Positions 43,394-51,337 of a stretch of DNA of 64,000 bases are shown here, one piece after another. Position numbers and translations under genes: made by a program. This DNA is from Saprospiraceae bacterium. Its GTDB lineage: Bacteria > Bacteroidota > Bacteroidia > Chitinophagales > Saprospiraceae. The stretch's first letter is position 1. Each line of letters starts with the position of its first letter. Location of the stretch: positions 1-64,000 of the forward strand of contig JABWBR010000018.1 in the NCBI GenBank assembly GCA_013360405.1, in the 5' to 3' direction. The notes under the pieces were generated by a model. The model made no database searches, was not told the DNA's origin, and saw only the letters and a list, made by a program, of their open reading frames with translations.

Positions 43394-44593
43394 ACTTAAG
43401 ACTTTCTTCACCAAATCGGCGGCTTCCTGGAGGGCGATAGCGGAATACACTTCGAGTCCGGAATCGTCGATGATCTTTTTGGCCAGGTCGGCGTTGGTAC
43501 CTTGCAGGCGTACAATTATAGGCACGTGAATATTGCCGATATTGTTGTAAGCATCCACTACGCCCTGAGCTACGCGGTCGCAGCGCACGATACCCCCGAA
43601 GATATTGATCAGGATCGCCTTCACGCGGTCGTCGCGAAGGATAATGCGGAAGGCGTTTTCCACGCGTTTAGCGTCGGCGGTGCCGCCCACATCGAGGAAG
43701 TTGGCGGGTTCGCCGCCCGATAGTTTGATAATATCCATCGTGGCCATGGCGAGTCCGGCGCCGTTGACCATACATCCCACGTTGCCGCTGAGTTGTACGT
43801 AGTTGAGGCCGTAAGACTTGGCTTCTACCTCGGTGGGATCCTCTTCATCGGTATCGCGCTGATCGGCCAGTTCGGGGTGGCGGTACAGGGCATTGTCGTC
43901 GAGTACTACCTTGCTATCGACGGCGATAATGCGGCCGTCGCCGGTTTTCAGGCAGGGGTTGATCTCGAAAAGAGAGGCATCGGCGCCCACAAAAGCATTG
44001 TAAAGCGAAGTGATAAACTTCACCATTTCTTTGATGGCCGTCCCTTCCAATCCCAGATTGAACGCCACCTTGCGCGCCTGGAAGGGTTGCAGCCCCAGCG
44101 TGGGGTCGATATATTCTTTGTGGAGGAGATGGGGCGTGTGCTCGGCTACTTCCTCGATATCCATGCCGCCTTCCGTAGAATACACGATCACATTGCACTT
44201 GCGCTGGCGGTCCATGAGGATCGACACATAAAATTCTTTGCAGGCATTGAAATCGGGGGCGTAGGCATCTTCAGCGATCAGCACTTTGCGTACCAGCTTG
44301 CCGGGGCCGTCGAGTCCGCCGGGTGTCTGCGGGGTTTTGAGCATCATGCCCAGGATGTTGCCGGCATGCGTTTTTACCTCTTCGAGGTTTTTGGCGAGTT
44401 TGATGCCACCGCCTTTTCCGCGCCCGCCGGCGTGGATCTGCGCTTTGACTATTGCCACGTCGGAGCCGGTGCGCCCGCGCATCTGCTCGTATGCCGCTAT
44501 CGCCTCGTCTACCGATTGCGCTAATATGCCTTCCTGGATAGCTACGCCGTAGCTTTTCAACAGTGCTTTTCCCTGGTATTCGTGAAGATTCAT
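43391..44593 (-). CDS. sucC: Succinyl-CoA synthetase (ADP-forming) beta subunit
   Basis: 400 residues. With SucD it interconverts succinyl-CoA and succinate with substrate-level phosphorylation in the citric acid cycle. The N-terminal ATP-grasp domain shows MNLHEYQGKALL, KAQIHAGGRGKGGG and the metal-binding region ALFEINPCLKTGDG; the C-terminal CoA-ligase domain has GGTADAKRVENAF and INIFGGIVRCD. sucD is not adjacent here but lies 14 kb away on the opposite strand. The stop codon is inside a repeat array. Confidence 0.96.
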   Translation of the reverse strand: MNLHEYQGKALLKSYGVAIQEGILAQSVDEAIAAYEQMRGRTGSDVAIVKAQIHAGGRGKGGGIKLAKNLEEVKTHAGNILGMMLKTPQTPGGLDGPGKLVRKVLIAEDAYAPDFNACKEFYVSILMDRQRKCNVIVYSTEGGMDIEEVAEHTPHLLHKEYIDPTLGLQPFQARKVAFNLGLEGTAIKEMVKFITSLYNAFVGADASLFEINPCLKTGDGRIIAVDSKVVLDDNALYRHPELADQRDTDEEDPTEVEAKSYGLNYVQLSGNVGCMVNGAGLAMATMDIIKLSGGEPANFLDVGGTADAKRVENAFRIILRDDRVKAILINIFGGIVRCDRVAQGVVDAYNNIGNIHVPIIVRLQGTNADLAKKIIDDSGLEVYSAIALQEAADLVKKVLS

Positions 44594-44654
44594 GGTGTGG
44601 AATCAGGATTGTTTAAAAATCGCCCCAAAAGTAAGGTTTTGTAGCCAATATCCA

Positions 44655-44744
44655 AAAAGAACTGGTTATTCGGTGATTTGGTTATTTGGATATTTGGCGA
44701 TGGCGCTTTACCTTGTCACCATGTCACCTTGTTACCTTGTCACT
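44655..44744. repeat. TTTGGTTATTTGG and TCACCTTGT repeats before the hydroxylase gene
   Basis: Two consecutive simple arrays: TTGGTTATTCGG/TTTGGTTATTTGGATATTTGG (44664-44698) and TTACCTTGTCACCATGTCACCTTGTTACC (44709-44742). The latter is the same family as 17688-17727. It ends five bases before the start codon chosen for the hydroxylase-family gene. Confidence 0.75.
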
Positions 44745-44748
44745 TACA

Positions 44749-45630
44749 ATGGATAGCATCATTCACTATTCAATACCCGGATTTATCCTCTTGTTGTTGG
44801 CCGAAGCGGCGCTGGCCTGGCATCGGCGGGCAGATTGGTACGAAGCCAAAGACACCTTTAGCAGTCTGGCCATGGGCATCGGCAATGTACTGATCGGATT
44901 GGTCACCAAAAGCATGGTATTCGGATCTATGGTCTTCGTGTACCAATACCGGCTTTGGGAATGGGGATTTATGTGGTGGGCCTGGGTAGCGGCCTTTTTT
45001 GCGGAAGACTTCACGTATTACTGGTATCACCGCATTAGTCATAGCAGCCGTTATTTCTGGGCCTCGCATGTCATTCACCACTCTTCGCAACATTATAACC
45101 TGGGCACTGCGCTGCGCCAGACCTGGACCGGCGAATTGAGCGGCGGCTTTGTCTTCTGGTTGTGGCTGCCCCTGGTGGGTTTTCACCCGGCTATGATTTT
45201 TACACTCAAGGCAATCAGTTTGTTGTATCAATTCTGGATACACACCGAAGCTATCGGCAAGTTGCCGCGATGGGCCGAATTTATATGGAATACGCCCTCC
45301 CATCACCGCGTACATCACTCCAGCGACCCCAAATACCTCGATCGCAACCACGGGGGCATCCTGATCATCTGGGACCGGCTGTTCGGCACTTTCCAGGTAG
45401 AAGAAGAACATCCACATTATGGTTTAACCAAAAATATTAATACCTACAACCCCCTGCTGATTGCCACCCATGAATGGATAGCTATGTTTAAAGACGTTTT
45501 CCATTCGCGCAATCTCCGCCAAGCCCTGGGCTACCTCTTCGGACCTCCCGGATGGAGCCACGACGGCTCCCGCCAAACCAGCGAGCAAATCCGAGACGCC
45601 TGGAGGGAGAGAGGGAGAGTGGGGGAGTGA
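44749..45630 (+). CDS. Fatty acid hydroxylase/sterol desaturase family protein
   Basis: 293 residues from the ATG at 44749; an upstream in-frame ATG at 44686 would translate the repeat array, so it is rejected. Several membrane segments (about 5-25, 40-70, 75-95, 135-165) carry the histidine clusters of the di-iron family: HRISHSS, HVIHHSSQHYN and HRVHHSSDPKY, with FHSR further on. Members hydroxylate or desaturate lipids. The last residues (RERGRVGE) are encoded by a GA-rich repeat tract rather than by family sequence. Substrate unknown. Confidence 0.88.
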   Translation: MDSIIHYSIPGFILLLLAEAALAWHRRADWYEAKDTFSSLAMGIGNVLIGLVTKSMVFGSMVFVYQYRLWEWGFMWWAWVAAFFAEDFTYYWYHRISHSSRYFWASHVIHHSSQHYNLGTALRQTWTGELSGGFVFWLWLPLVGFHPAMIFTLKAISLLYQFWIHTEAIGKLPRWAEFIWNTPSHHRVHHSSDPKYLDRNHGGILIIWDRLFGTFQVEEEHPHYGLTKNINTYNPLLIATHEWIAMFKDVFHSRNLRQALGYLFGPPGWSHDGSRQTSEQIRDAWRERGRVGE

Positions 45631-45650
45631 GAGAGTGAGAGAGGGGGAGA
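45602..45650. repeat. GA-rich tract at the hydroxylase gene end
   Basis: GGAGGGAGAGAGGGAGAGTGGGGGAG-type purine tract that includes the last codons and TGA stop of the preceding gene and runs on for 20 bases. Confidence 0.72.
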
Positions 45651-45661
45651 TTTTTACACCC

Positions 45662-45727
45662 TCATAAACCTATAAACCTATAAACCCATAAACCAACGGA
45701 GAACAGAGAACTGACAACCGACAACAA
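45662..45727. repeat. ATAAACCT/ATAAACCC and ACAACCGACAAC repeats
   Basis: Direct copies of ATAAACCTATAAACC and ATAAACCCATAAACC, followed by AGAACAGAGAACTGACAACCGACAAC, the complement strand of the GTTGTCGG family. It occupies the spacer before the DUF4442 gene. No complementary half is present here. Confidence 0.8.
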
Positions 45728-45730
45728 ATT

Positions 45731-46249
45731 ATGCCTACACCCGTTGACAAATTCGTATTCAACCCCGCTCACCCGGCTGTGGGCCATTTTTTACGACAAA
45801 TAAATACGCCATGGAAAATGTGGCTGTATTTGTGGTTCAAATTGCCTTCGGCAGGCTTTTGGGGGCTGCGGGTGCACAACTGTACCACCACAAAGGGAGA
45901 AGTGAGCATACTTTTTAACTGGTTTACCCAAAATCCCTTTCGCTCCACCTACTTTGCCGCCCAATGCGGAGCGGCGGAGATGTCGGCAGGTTTGTTGGCC
46001 ATGGCAGCTATCCGGGGTTCAGACCCGGTGTCGATGCTGGTTACACAGGTCGAAGCCGTATTTACTAAAAAAGCTACCGGACTGGTGGTGTTTACCTGCG
46101 AAGAAGGACAACAAATAATCAATGCGATAGAGCGAGCCGTGAATAGCGGGGAGGCACAAACGATAACCGTGACCTCAGTGGGCGTACAACAAAATAACGG
46201 ACAGGAAGTGGCCAGGGTGAGGATTACCTGGTCGTTTAAGGGGAAATGA
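45731..46249 (+). CDS. DUF4442 hotdog-fold protein
   Basis: 172 residues. The sequence KMWLYLWFKLPSAGFWGLRV, the HNCTTTKGEVSI segment and FRSTYFAAQCGAAEMSAGLLAM correspond to the DUF4442 hotdog domain, related to thioesterases (YiiD C-terminal-like). Members may act on acyl-CoA or acyl-ACP; activity here is unproven. A single gene, convergent with rpsU, with a hairpin repeat between the two. Confidence 0.8.
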   Translation: MPTPVDKFVFNPAHPAVGHFLRQINTPWKMWLYLWFKLPSAGFWGLRVHNCTTTKGEVSILFNWFTQNPFRSTYFAAQCGAAEMSAGLLAMAAIRGSDPVSMLVTQVEAVFTKKATGLVVFTCEEGQQIINAIERAVNSGEAQTITVTSVGVQQNNGQEVARVRITWSFKGK

Positions 46250-46332
46250 GGGGTAATGAAGGGTGATGAAAGATTATGAAGGGTTATTGGGAATCCCTCA
46301 TAACCCTTCATAAACCCTCATAAACCAACAAA
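46248..46332. repeat. ATGAAGGGTTAT inverted repeat between DUF4442 gene and rpsU
   Basis: TTATGAAGGGTTAT (46274-46287) and ATAACCCTTCATAA (46300-46313) are perfect inverted copies with a 12-base loop. Further imperfect copies (GGGTAATGAAGGGTGATGAA; ATAAACCCTCATAAACC) extend both sides. It starts at the TGA stop of the DUF4442 gene. Confidence 0.87.
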
Positions 46333-46334
46333 AC

Positions 46335-46529
46335 CTATTCTTCAGCTTTATTTTTCATCTGCTCCTTATACACCGCTTTGATAACCTCGTTGCGGCGCAA
46401 TACCGAAGGCTTCTTGAACTCTTTGCGCGTACGCAATTGGCTCATGATACCGGCATCTTGAAATTTGCGCTTGTAACGTTTCAACGCCTTGTCAATGCCC
46501 TCGCCGTCTTTAACTTCAATAATCAGCAT
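46335..46529 (-). CDS. rpsU: 30S ribosomal protein S21
   Basis: 64 residues. Strongly basic with the S21 pattern: LIIEVKDGEGIDKALKRYKR, then KFQDAGIMSQLRTRKEF and VLRRNEVIKAVYK. It binds the 3' domain of 16S rRNA, near where the anti-Shine-Dalgarno lies, relevant in a phylum that mostly lacks Shine-Dalgarno signals. Single gene. Confidence 0.95.
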   Translation of the reverse strand: MLIIEVKDGEGIDKALKRYKRKFQDAGIMSQLRTRKEFKKPSVLRRNEVIKAVYKEQMKNKAEE

Positions 46530-46614
46530 ATCGATTTTTTTGATTTAACTGTTTTACGGGGTGCAAATATACAGTATCATCTATGAAAAACCAAGAGAAG
46601 ATAGGGAAAAAATG

Positions 46615-46677
46615 TTGTCGGTTGTCGGTTATGGGTTGTCAATACATTATAAATAACCCACAACCGACAACCGACAA
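46615..46677. repeat. GTTGTCGG inverted repeat after the MBL/rhodanese gene
   Basis: Arms of 23 bases at 46615-46637 (TTGTCGGTTGTCGG...) and 46655-46677 (...CCGACAACCGACAA) pair with one mismatch. Same family as 18771. It begins two bases after the stop codon of the MBL/rhodanese gene in that gene's direction. Confidence 0.87.
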
Positions 46678-46678
46678 C

Positions 46679-48085
46679 TCACAACTCAGTAGACTGTTCT
46701 ACAAATTCCGTGATCGGGAATTTTTCTTCCATGATACCTTTTAATCCGTCGACCACGTTCACCACGTTGTCGTATCCTCTTGATTTGAGAATAGACGCTG
46801 CGATAAGCGAACGGTAGCCGGTAGCACAGGATACGAAATAGCGCGTATTGTGCTGGATCTGGCTCATATTTTTATTGATAAAATCGAGCGGGAAGTTTTG
46901 AGAGCCTTCTACGTGTTGGGCATTGAATTCGCTGGTTTTGCGTACATCCAGGACAACGGCGCCCTGCTTATATAGTGGAAGCAGTTCCTTGGGCGTAACT
47001 TCATCCAGCGTGTCGATGTCTTCTCCGGCAACTTTCCAGGCTTGCATACCGCCGTCGAGGTAGCCCATGGCATTGTCGTAACCCACGCGGGCCAGGCGGT
47101 CAACCACCTCTTCTTCGCGACCCGGATCGGCTATAAACAGTATGGGTTGCTGCAGATCGGGGATGAGCGCGCCTACCCAGCTGGCAAAGCTGCCGTCGAC
47201 GCCGATGAATATAGCGCCGGGGATAAACCCTTTGACAAAATCTTCTTTGCTGCGCGTGTCAATGATGAGCGCTTCCTGCGTCTCCCATACCGTTTTGAAG
47301 GCACGTACGCTATGAGCCTGCAAGCCGCGCTGGCGGACTTCCGTGATGCTGTCGTAGCCCATTTTGTTGAGCATAGCATTTTTGGGGAAGTATTGCGGGG
47401 GGTCCACAAGGCCTTCGGTTACTTCTTTTACAAACTCGGCCCTTGTCATGTCGGGGCGCAGTGCATAGTTGAGTCTCTTCTGGTCGCCCAGGCGGCCCGA
47501 GGTATCGCTGCTCATCTTTTTGCCGCAAGCCGAACCGGCGCCGTGACCAGGATAGACGATCACTTCATCGCCCAGAGGCATGATCTTGTTGCGAAGGCTG
47601 TCAAAAAGGAAGCCGGCAAGGTCTTCGCGCGACAAGTCGGTTTTGATAGCCAGGTCAGGACGGCCTACATCGCCCAAAAACAGGGTGTCGCCGGTGAATA
47701 TGGCGTAGTCTGTGCCGTTTTCATCGCGGAGCAGGTAGGTGCTCGATTCCATGGTGTGGCCGGGCGTGTGCAGCACGGTAATGGTTACATCGCCTACTTT
47801 GAGCACTTCGCCGTCGGCAGCTACGTGGGCTTTGAATTGAGGCACGGCAGTAGGGCCGTATACGATAGTCGCGCCGGTGTGCTTGGCCAGGTCGAGGTGA
47901 CCCGATACAAAGTCGGCGTGAAAGTGAGTCTCGAGTATATACTTGATCTTGGCGCCGTCGGCTTTAGCCCTTTCCAGGTAGGGTTCCGGTTCTCTCATTG
48001 GGTCGATTACTACCGCTTCGCCTTTGCTTTCAATGTAGTAAGCAGCTTCAGCCAGACAGCCAGTATAGATTTGTTCCACTTTCAT
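46679..48085 (-). CDS. MBL-fold hydrolase with two rhodanese domains
   Basis: 468 residues from the ATG at 48085 (MKVEQIYTG); MQP at 48094 is an alternative. The metallo-beta-lactamase domain (about 1-240) has ETHFHADFVSGH, HTPGHTMES and YPGHGAGSACG, as in persulfide dioxygenase-like proteins. The first rhodanese domain (about 255-355) has ADPGREEE in the active-site loop and lacks the cysteine. The second (about 370-465) has SCATGYRS with a cysteine at about residue 420. It probably handles glutathione- or thiol-bound persulfide sulfur. A CRP/FNR-type site and a promoter box lie upstream, and the small rhodanese gene precedes it on the same strand. Confidence 0.9.
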   Translation of the reverse strand: MKVEQIYTGCLAEAAYYIESKGEAVVIDPMREPEPYLERAKADGAKIKYILETHFHADFVSGHLDLAKHTGATIVYGPTAVPQFKAHVAADGEVLKVGDVTITVLHTPGHTMESSTYLLRDENGTDYAIFTGDTLFLGDVGRPDLAIKTDLSREDLAGFLFDSLRNKIMPLGDEVIVYPGHGAGSACGKKMSSDTSGRLGDQKRLNYALRPDMTRAEFVKEVTEGLVDPPQYFPKNAMLNKMGYDSITEVRQRGLQAHSVRAFKTVWETQEALIIDTRSKEDFVKGFIPGAIFIGVDGSFASWVGALIPDLQQPILFIADPGREEEVVDRLARVGYDNAMGYLDGGMQAWKVAGEDIDTLDEVTPKELLPLYKQGAVVLDVRKTSEFNAQHVEGSQNFPLDFINKNMSQIQHNTRYFVSCATGYRSLIAASILKSRGYDNVVNVVDGLKGIMEEKFPITEFVEQSTEL

Positions 48086-48151
48086 AGGTTGCATACTTTT
48101 TTTGTGAATGAATATTTTGTCCCTGGAATGGATTTTCCAAATTTGATAGGA

Positions 48152-48159
48152 CAAAATTA
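48152..48159 (-). promoter_or_regulatory. -7 box TAATTTTG of the MBL/rhodanese gene
   Basis: Read on the minus strand, TAATTTTG matches TAnnTTTG exactly and lies 66 bases before the start codon at 48085. Transcription would begin near 48146-48148. The operator at 48182 is then centred about 42 bases upstream. Confidence 0.5.
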
Positions 48160-48181
48160 CTTCCGGAACACTATATCGTAT

Positions 48182-48197
48182 TGTGACTGCAGTCACA
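48182..48197. promoter_or_regulatory. CRP/FNR-family operator TGTGACTGCAGTCACA
   Basis: A perfect 16-base palindrome of the form TGTGA-N6-TCACA, identical to the CRP consensus half-sites. Centred at 48189.5, it lies about 42 bases upstream of the start site predicted for the MBL/rhodanese gene. That is the class II activator position, where the regulator touches polymerase directly. It lies between the small rhodanese gene (stop at 48218) and the MBL gene. The regulator itself is not in the window. Binding is inferred. Confidence 0.68.
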
Positions 48198-48217
48198 TCA
48201 GGCAATGAGTTTTGTCA

Positions 48218-48589
48218 CTAAGATGACAAAGGAATCTCACCATCCCAATTTGCATAACCGCCGTCGAGATGGTAAACGGCTTTAAAACCACCGTTGCGCA
48301 TGAGGGTAGCCGCGCGCACGCTGCGGCGGCCGCTTCGGCAATAGACCAGGTAAGTGCGTTGCGGGTCGAGTTTTTCTATGCAATCCAGAAAATCAAGGGC
48401 CAGGTAGTCGATATTGATGGCGCCGTCAATGTGATTTGCGGCAAATTCTTCGGCGGTTCGTACATCTATCACGGTGATGCCGGGTTGGGTGGCAATCACC
48501 TGGCGAAAAGCTTCGGGCGACAGGTTGTTGAGCAGGCCTTTCAGCAATTGCCAGCGACTGACAGGGCATTGTTCCGCTTTATTTGCCAT
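48218..48589 (-). CDS. Rhodanese-like protein
   Basis: 123 residues, one rhodanese domain (about 28-120) with the active-site cysteine C84 in VYCRSGRRS and the typical VIDVRTAEEFAANHIDGAINI. It moves sulfane sulfur between thiols or acts as a sulfur carrier. A TAACTTTG box (48601-48594) ends only four bases before the ATG, so the message may be leaderless or translation may begin elsewhere. The MBL/rhodanese gene follows 130 bases downstream with its own promoter signals. Confidence 0.9.
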   Translation of the reverse strand: MANKAEQCPVSRWQLLKGLLNNLSPEAFRQVIATQPGITVIDVRTAEEFAANHIDGAINIDYLALDFLDCIEKLDPQRTYLVYCRSGRRSVRAATLMRNGGFKAVYHLDGGYANWDGEIPLSS

Positions 48590-48779
48590 GTTACAAAGTT
48601 ACAATACCCTTCAAAAATCTAATAAGCAGTAAAAAAAAAGTTGCCAGGCTCTCACCACTTGCGCAGATCCTGCCTGACAACCGTCCCCCTTACTAAAAAC
48701 AACGTGTTAGATCTTTATATATGGAGTTATGAAGGTTTTATCATATAAACATATAATCCATGCTTTTGGACGAATGTTC

Positions 48780-49358
48780 TCATACTTGGTCACTTTGTTT
48801 TCCAATATTTTCCAAGCAAATCCGCAGATTTCTCCTGCCGTTTTGAATAAAGGATCGCACCTGTCCCAAGGGCTGGTTGTTGAGTTGGGCGATTTCCTGG
48901 TATGATTTTTCTTGGTAATAAAAAAGGAGGATGTTTTCCTTCTGTCCTGCCGGCAATTGCTCGATGCAGTCGTCGAGTTTTTTATGCTGCGTATCGTGTT
49001 CTTCCATTGTCAAATCCCATTCCTCGGTTGGCCCGGGTTGCCAGGCTGCTTCGCGGCGTTCGGCGCGTTGCCGGCTGCGCAATTGCATCAGGCAGTAGTT
49101 TTTTGCATAGGTATACAGCCAGCTTTTCAGGTTGCTTATCTCGTGGCGGCGGAGTTTGTCGTGAAGTTCTTCAAAAACCCCCATCGCCGCATCTTCGGCT
49201 TCGGCGGTGGTGTCAAAATAGTTTAAACACACGCCGTATACCCAGGCCGCATAACGTTCAAAGATATGCCCCACCCACACGGAATCGCCGGTGCGCCGAT
49301 ATTGCGCCAGCAATTCTTCATCCGCATACGAAGCCGCTTTTTTCGGGAGTTTGAACAT
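48780..49358 (-). CDS. ECF-type RNA polymerase sigma factor
   Basis: 192 residues from the ATG at 49358 (MFKLPKKAASYADEEL); ATGs at 49391 and 49409 are possible but add basic non-family residues. Region 2 covers about 15-80 (FERYAAWVYGVCLNYF, AEDAAMGVFEEL) and region 4 about 125-185 (LPAGQKENILLFYYQEKSYQEIAQL and QVRSFIQNGRRNLR). No anti-sigma gene follows. It is divergent from the von Willebrand protein gene across about 75 bases; the pair is a plausible regulator and target. Confidence 0.87.
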   Translation of the reverse strand: MFKLPKKAASYADEELLAQYRRTGDSVWVGHIFERYAAWVYGVCLNYFDTTAEAEDAAMGVFEELHDKLRRHEISNLKSWLYTYAKNYCLMQLRSRQRAERREAAWQPGPTEEWDLTMEEHDTQHKKLDDCIEQLPAGQKENILLFYYQEKSYQEIAQLNNQPLGQVRSFIQNGRRNLRICLENIGKQSDQV

Positions 49359-49432
49359 TTGAAAAAAAATAATCCGGGCTAATTTATGCATTTCCCGGCG
49401 GCTGTGCATCTATTCTTAAAAACTCAACCGTC

Positions 49433-51313
49433 ATGAAAAAGCTGTATGTCCTTTTCCCCGCTTTCCTACTGCTGATTTTGGCTTCCTTTATCCAGCAGCC
49501 AAAACCGTTTACTATTAAGGGCGTAGTAGAAGACGCCTGGCAGCAACCCCTAACCGGCGCGGAGATCCGTGTGGAAGGCTCCAAGACGAGCGTCCATACC
49601 GATAAGAATGGCGCTTTTAAGCTTGAAAGCCGTGATTCCTGCCTTACTATTTCAATTACGCACGCCAATTACGAGCCGCTTACGGGCCAGATCGCTTGCG
49701 CAGGTACTACTAACCGCTTTGCCCTATTTGTGCCGGCGCCCAAAGCAGAGGAAGAAAAAGACCTTTCACTGATGGAAGTCATCGCAGAGCAAGCAGCGCC
49801 TTCCAGAGCTAACGCCAAAAAAAGCAAGCAGCCCGCAGGCGTCATGGCGCCTTACATTCCTTATTCTTCCGACGACGCCCCCGCCATGAATACCGAAAAT
49901 TACGACGTTATTGTGGATAACCGCTTTTATGCCACTAATAAAGAACCCCTGTCTACTTTTTCGATAGACGTAGACGCCGCTTCGTATAGCAACCTGCGCC
50001 GTTTTATCAGCAACGGTACCCTGCCTCCCAAAGACGCGGTTCGCATTGAAGAAATGATTAATTATTTTACTTATGAATACCCCGAACCCAAAGGGGATGT
50101 TCCTTTCGAAACCCTGACAGAAATCGCCGCCTGCCCCTGGCAGCCCAGCCACCAACTGCTGAAAGTAGCCCTGCAAGGCAAGCGTATCCCCACGGAGAAC
50201 CTGCCCGCTTCGAACCTGGTTTTTCTTATCGACGTATCGGGTAGCATGGATGAACCCAATAAGCTGCCACTGCTCAAATCTTCGTTCAAATTACTTGTCG
50301 ATCAACTCAGGCCCCAGGATAAAGTGGCTGTGGTGGTGTACGCCGGCGCTGCCGGACTAGTACTGCCCCCCACTTCAGGCGCCGACAAACCACGTATCAA
50401 AGAAGCCATCGAAGACTTGAGAGCCGGCGGCTCTACCGCAGGAGGAGAGGGCATCATACTCGCCTACAAAACGGCCCGCGAGCATCTGGTGAAAGGCGGT
50501 AATAACCGCGTGATTCTCGCCACCGATGGCGATTTTAACGTAGGCGCCAGCAGCGACGCCGAGATGGTGCGCCTCATCGAAAAAGAACGCGAAAGCGGCG
50601 TTTTCCTTACCGTACTGGGTTTTGGCATGGGTAATTATAAAGACAACAAGATGCAGCAACTGGCCGACAAGGGCAACGGCAACCACGCCTATATCGACAA
50701 TTTGTCGGAAGCCCGCAAGGTGCTGGTCAATGAATTTGGTGGTACTTTGTTTACGATCGCCAAAGACGTCAAGATCCAAATCGAGTTTAATCCCGCCCAG
50801 GTAAGAGGGTATCGCCTGCTGGGCTACGAAAACAGGGTGCTCGCCGCCGAAGATTTTAATGACGATAAAAAAGACGCCGGCGAATTGGGCTCGGGACACA
50901 CTGTCACCGCACTCTACGAAATTATCCCGGCAGGGGTAAATAGCCCCTTCCTGGCTTCTGTCGACGATTTGAAGTACCAGCAAACGACGGTAAAAGAAAA
51001 CCTGTCTGCAAGCAAAGAATGGTGTACTATCAAGTTGCGCTACAAGCAACCGACAGGTACGGAAAGCCGCTTGTTGGAAAAAGTAGTGAAAAGCCAGAAG
51101 CAGGGATTTGACCAGGCCTCCGATGATTTCCGCTGGGCAGCCTCTGTAGCCGCGTTCGGTATGTTGTTGCGCGATTCTGAATACAAAGGCAGCGCCGACT
51201 ACCGCAGTATGATCAAATGGGCGCAGTCCGCCTCGGGCAAAGACCCCGGCGGTTATCGGGCAGAATGTATCCGGATGATGGAAAATGCCGCTGCCATGGC
51301 GGGAAACCGGTAG
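49433..51313 (+). CDS. VWA-domain exported protein (YfbK-like)
   Basis: 626 residues. An N-terminal hydrophobic segment (4-20) exports it. Then a carboxypeptidase-regulatory-like domain (about 26-100, FTIKGVVEDAWQQPLTGAEI), a VWA N-terminal domain (about 155-255, STFSIDVDAASYSNLRRFI) and a von Willebrand A domain (about 260-435) with the metal site DVSGS at 267-271. A DUF3520-type C-terminal domain (about 440-620) follows, with RLLGYENRVLAAEDFNDD. This layout is the YfbK family, of unknown function and probably involved in envelope protein assembly. Its TAG stop codon is formed by the GTAGAG palindrome. Divergent from an ECF sigma gene. Confidence 0.9.
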   Translation: MKKLYVLFPAFLLLILASFIQQPKPFTIKGVVEDAWQQPLTGAEIRVEGSKTSVHTDKNGAFKLESRDSCLTISITHANYEPLTGQIACAGTTNRFALFVPAPKAEEEKDLSLMEVIAEQAAPSRANAKKSKQPAGVMAPYIPYSSDDAPAMNTENYDVIVDNRFYATNKEPLSTFSIDVDAASYSNLRRFISNGTLPPKDAVRIEEMINYFTYEYPEPKGDVPFETLTEIAACPWQPSHQLLKVALQGKRIPTENLPASNLVFLIDVSGSMDEPNKLPLLKSSFKLLVDQLRPQDKVAVVVYAGAAGLVLPPTSGADKPRIKEAIEDLRAGGSTAGGEGIILAYKTAREHLVKGGNNRVILATDGDFNVGASSDAEMVRLIEKERESGVFLTVLGFGMGNYKDNKMQQLADKGNGNHAYIDNLSEARKVLVNEFGGTLFTIAKDVKIQIEFNPAQVRGYRLLGYENRVLAAEDFNDDKKDAGELGSGHTVTALYEIIPAGVNSPFLASVDDLKYQQTTVKENLSASKEWCTIKLRYKQPTGTESRLLEKVVKSQKQGFDQASDDFRWAASVAAFGMLLRDSEYKGSADYRSMIKWAQSASGKDPGGYRAECIRMMENAAAMAGNR

Positions 51314-51337
51314 AGACGCATTGAATTGTGTCTCTAC
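51310..51337. repeat. GTAGAG...CTCTAC palindrome at the VWA stop codon
   Basis: GTAGAGACGCA pairs with TGTGTCTCTAC (one G-T). The TAG within GTAGAG is the stop codon of the VWA gene. Relatives lie at 139 and 18893. The convergent SWIM gene ends within it. Confidence 0.75.

Noticed and set aside
47042-48208. Open frame antisense to the MBL/rhodanese gene (about 388 codons)
   Set aside because: The sense gene has diagnostic MBL and rhodanese motifs and regulatory sites; the antisense frame is compositional.
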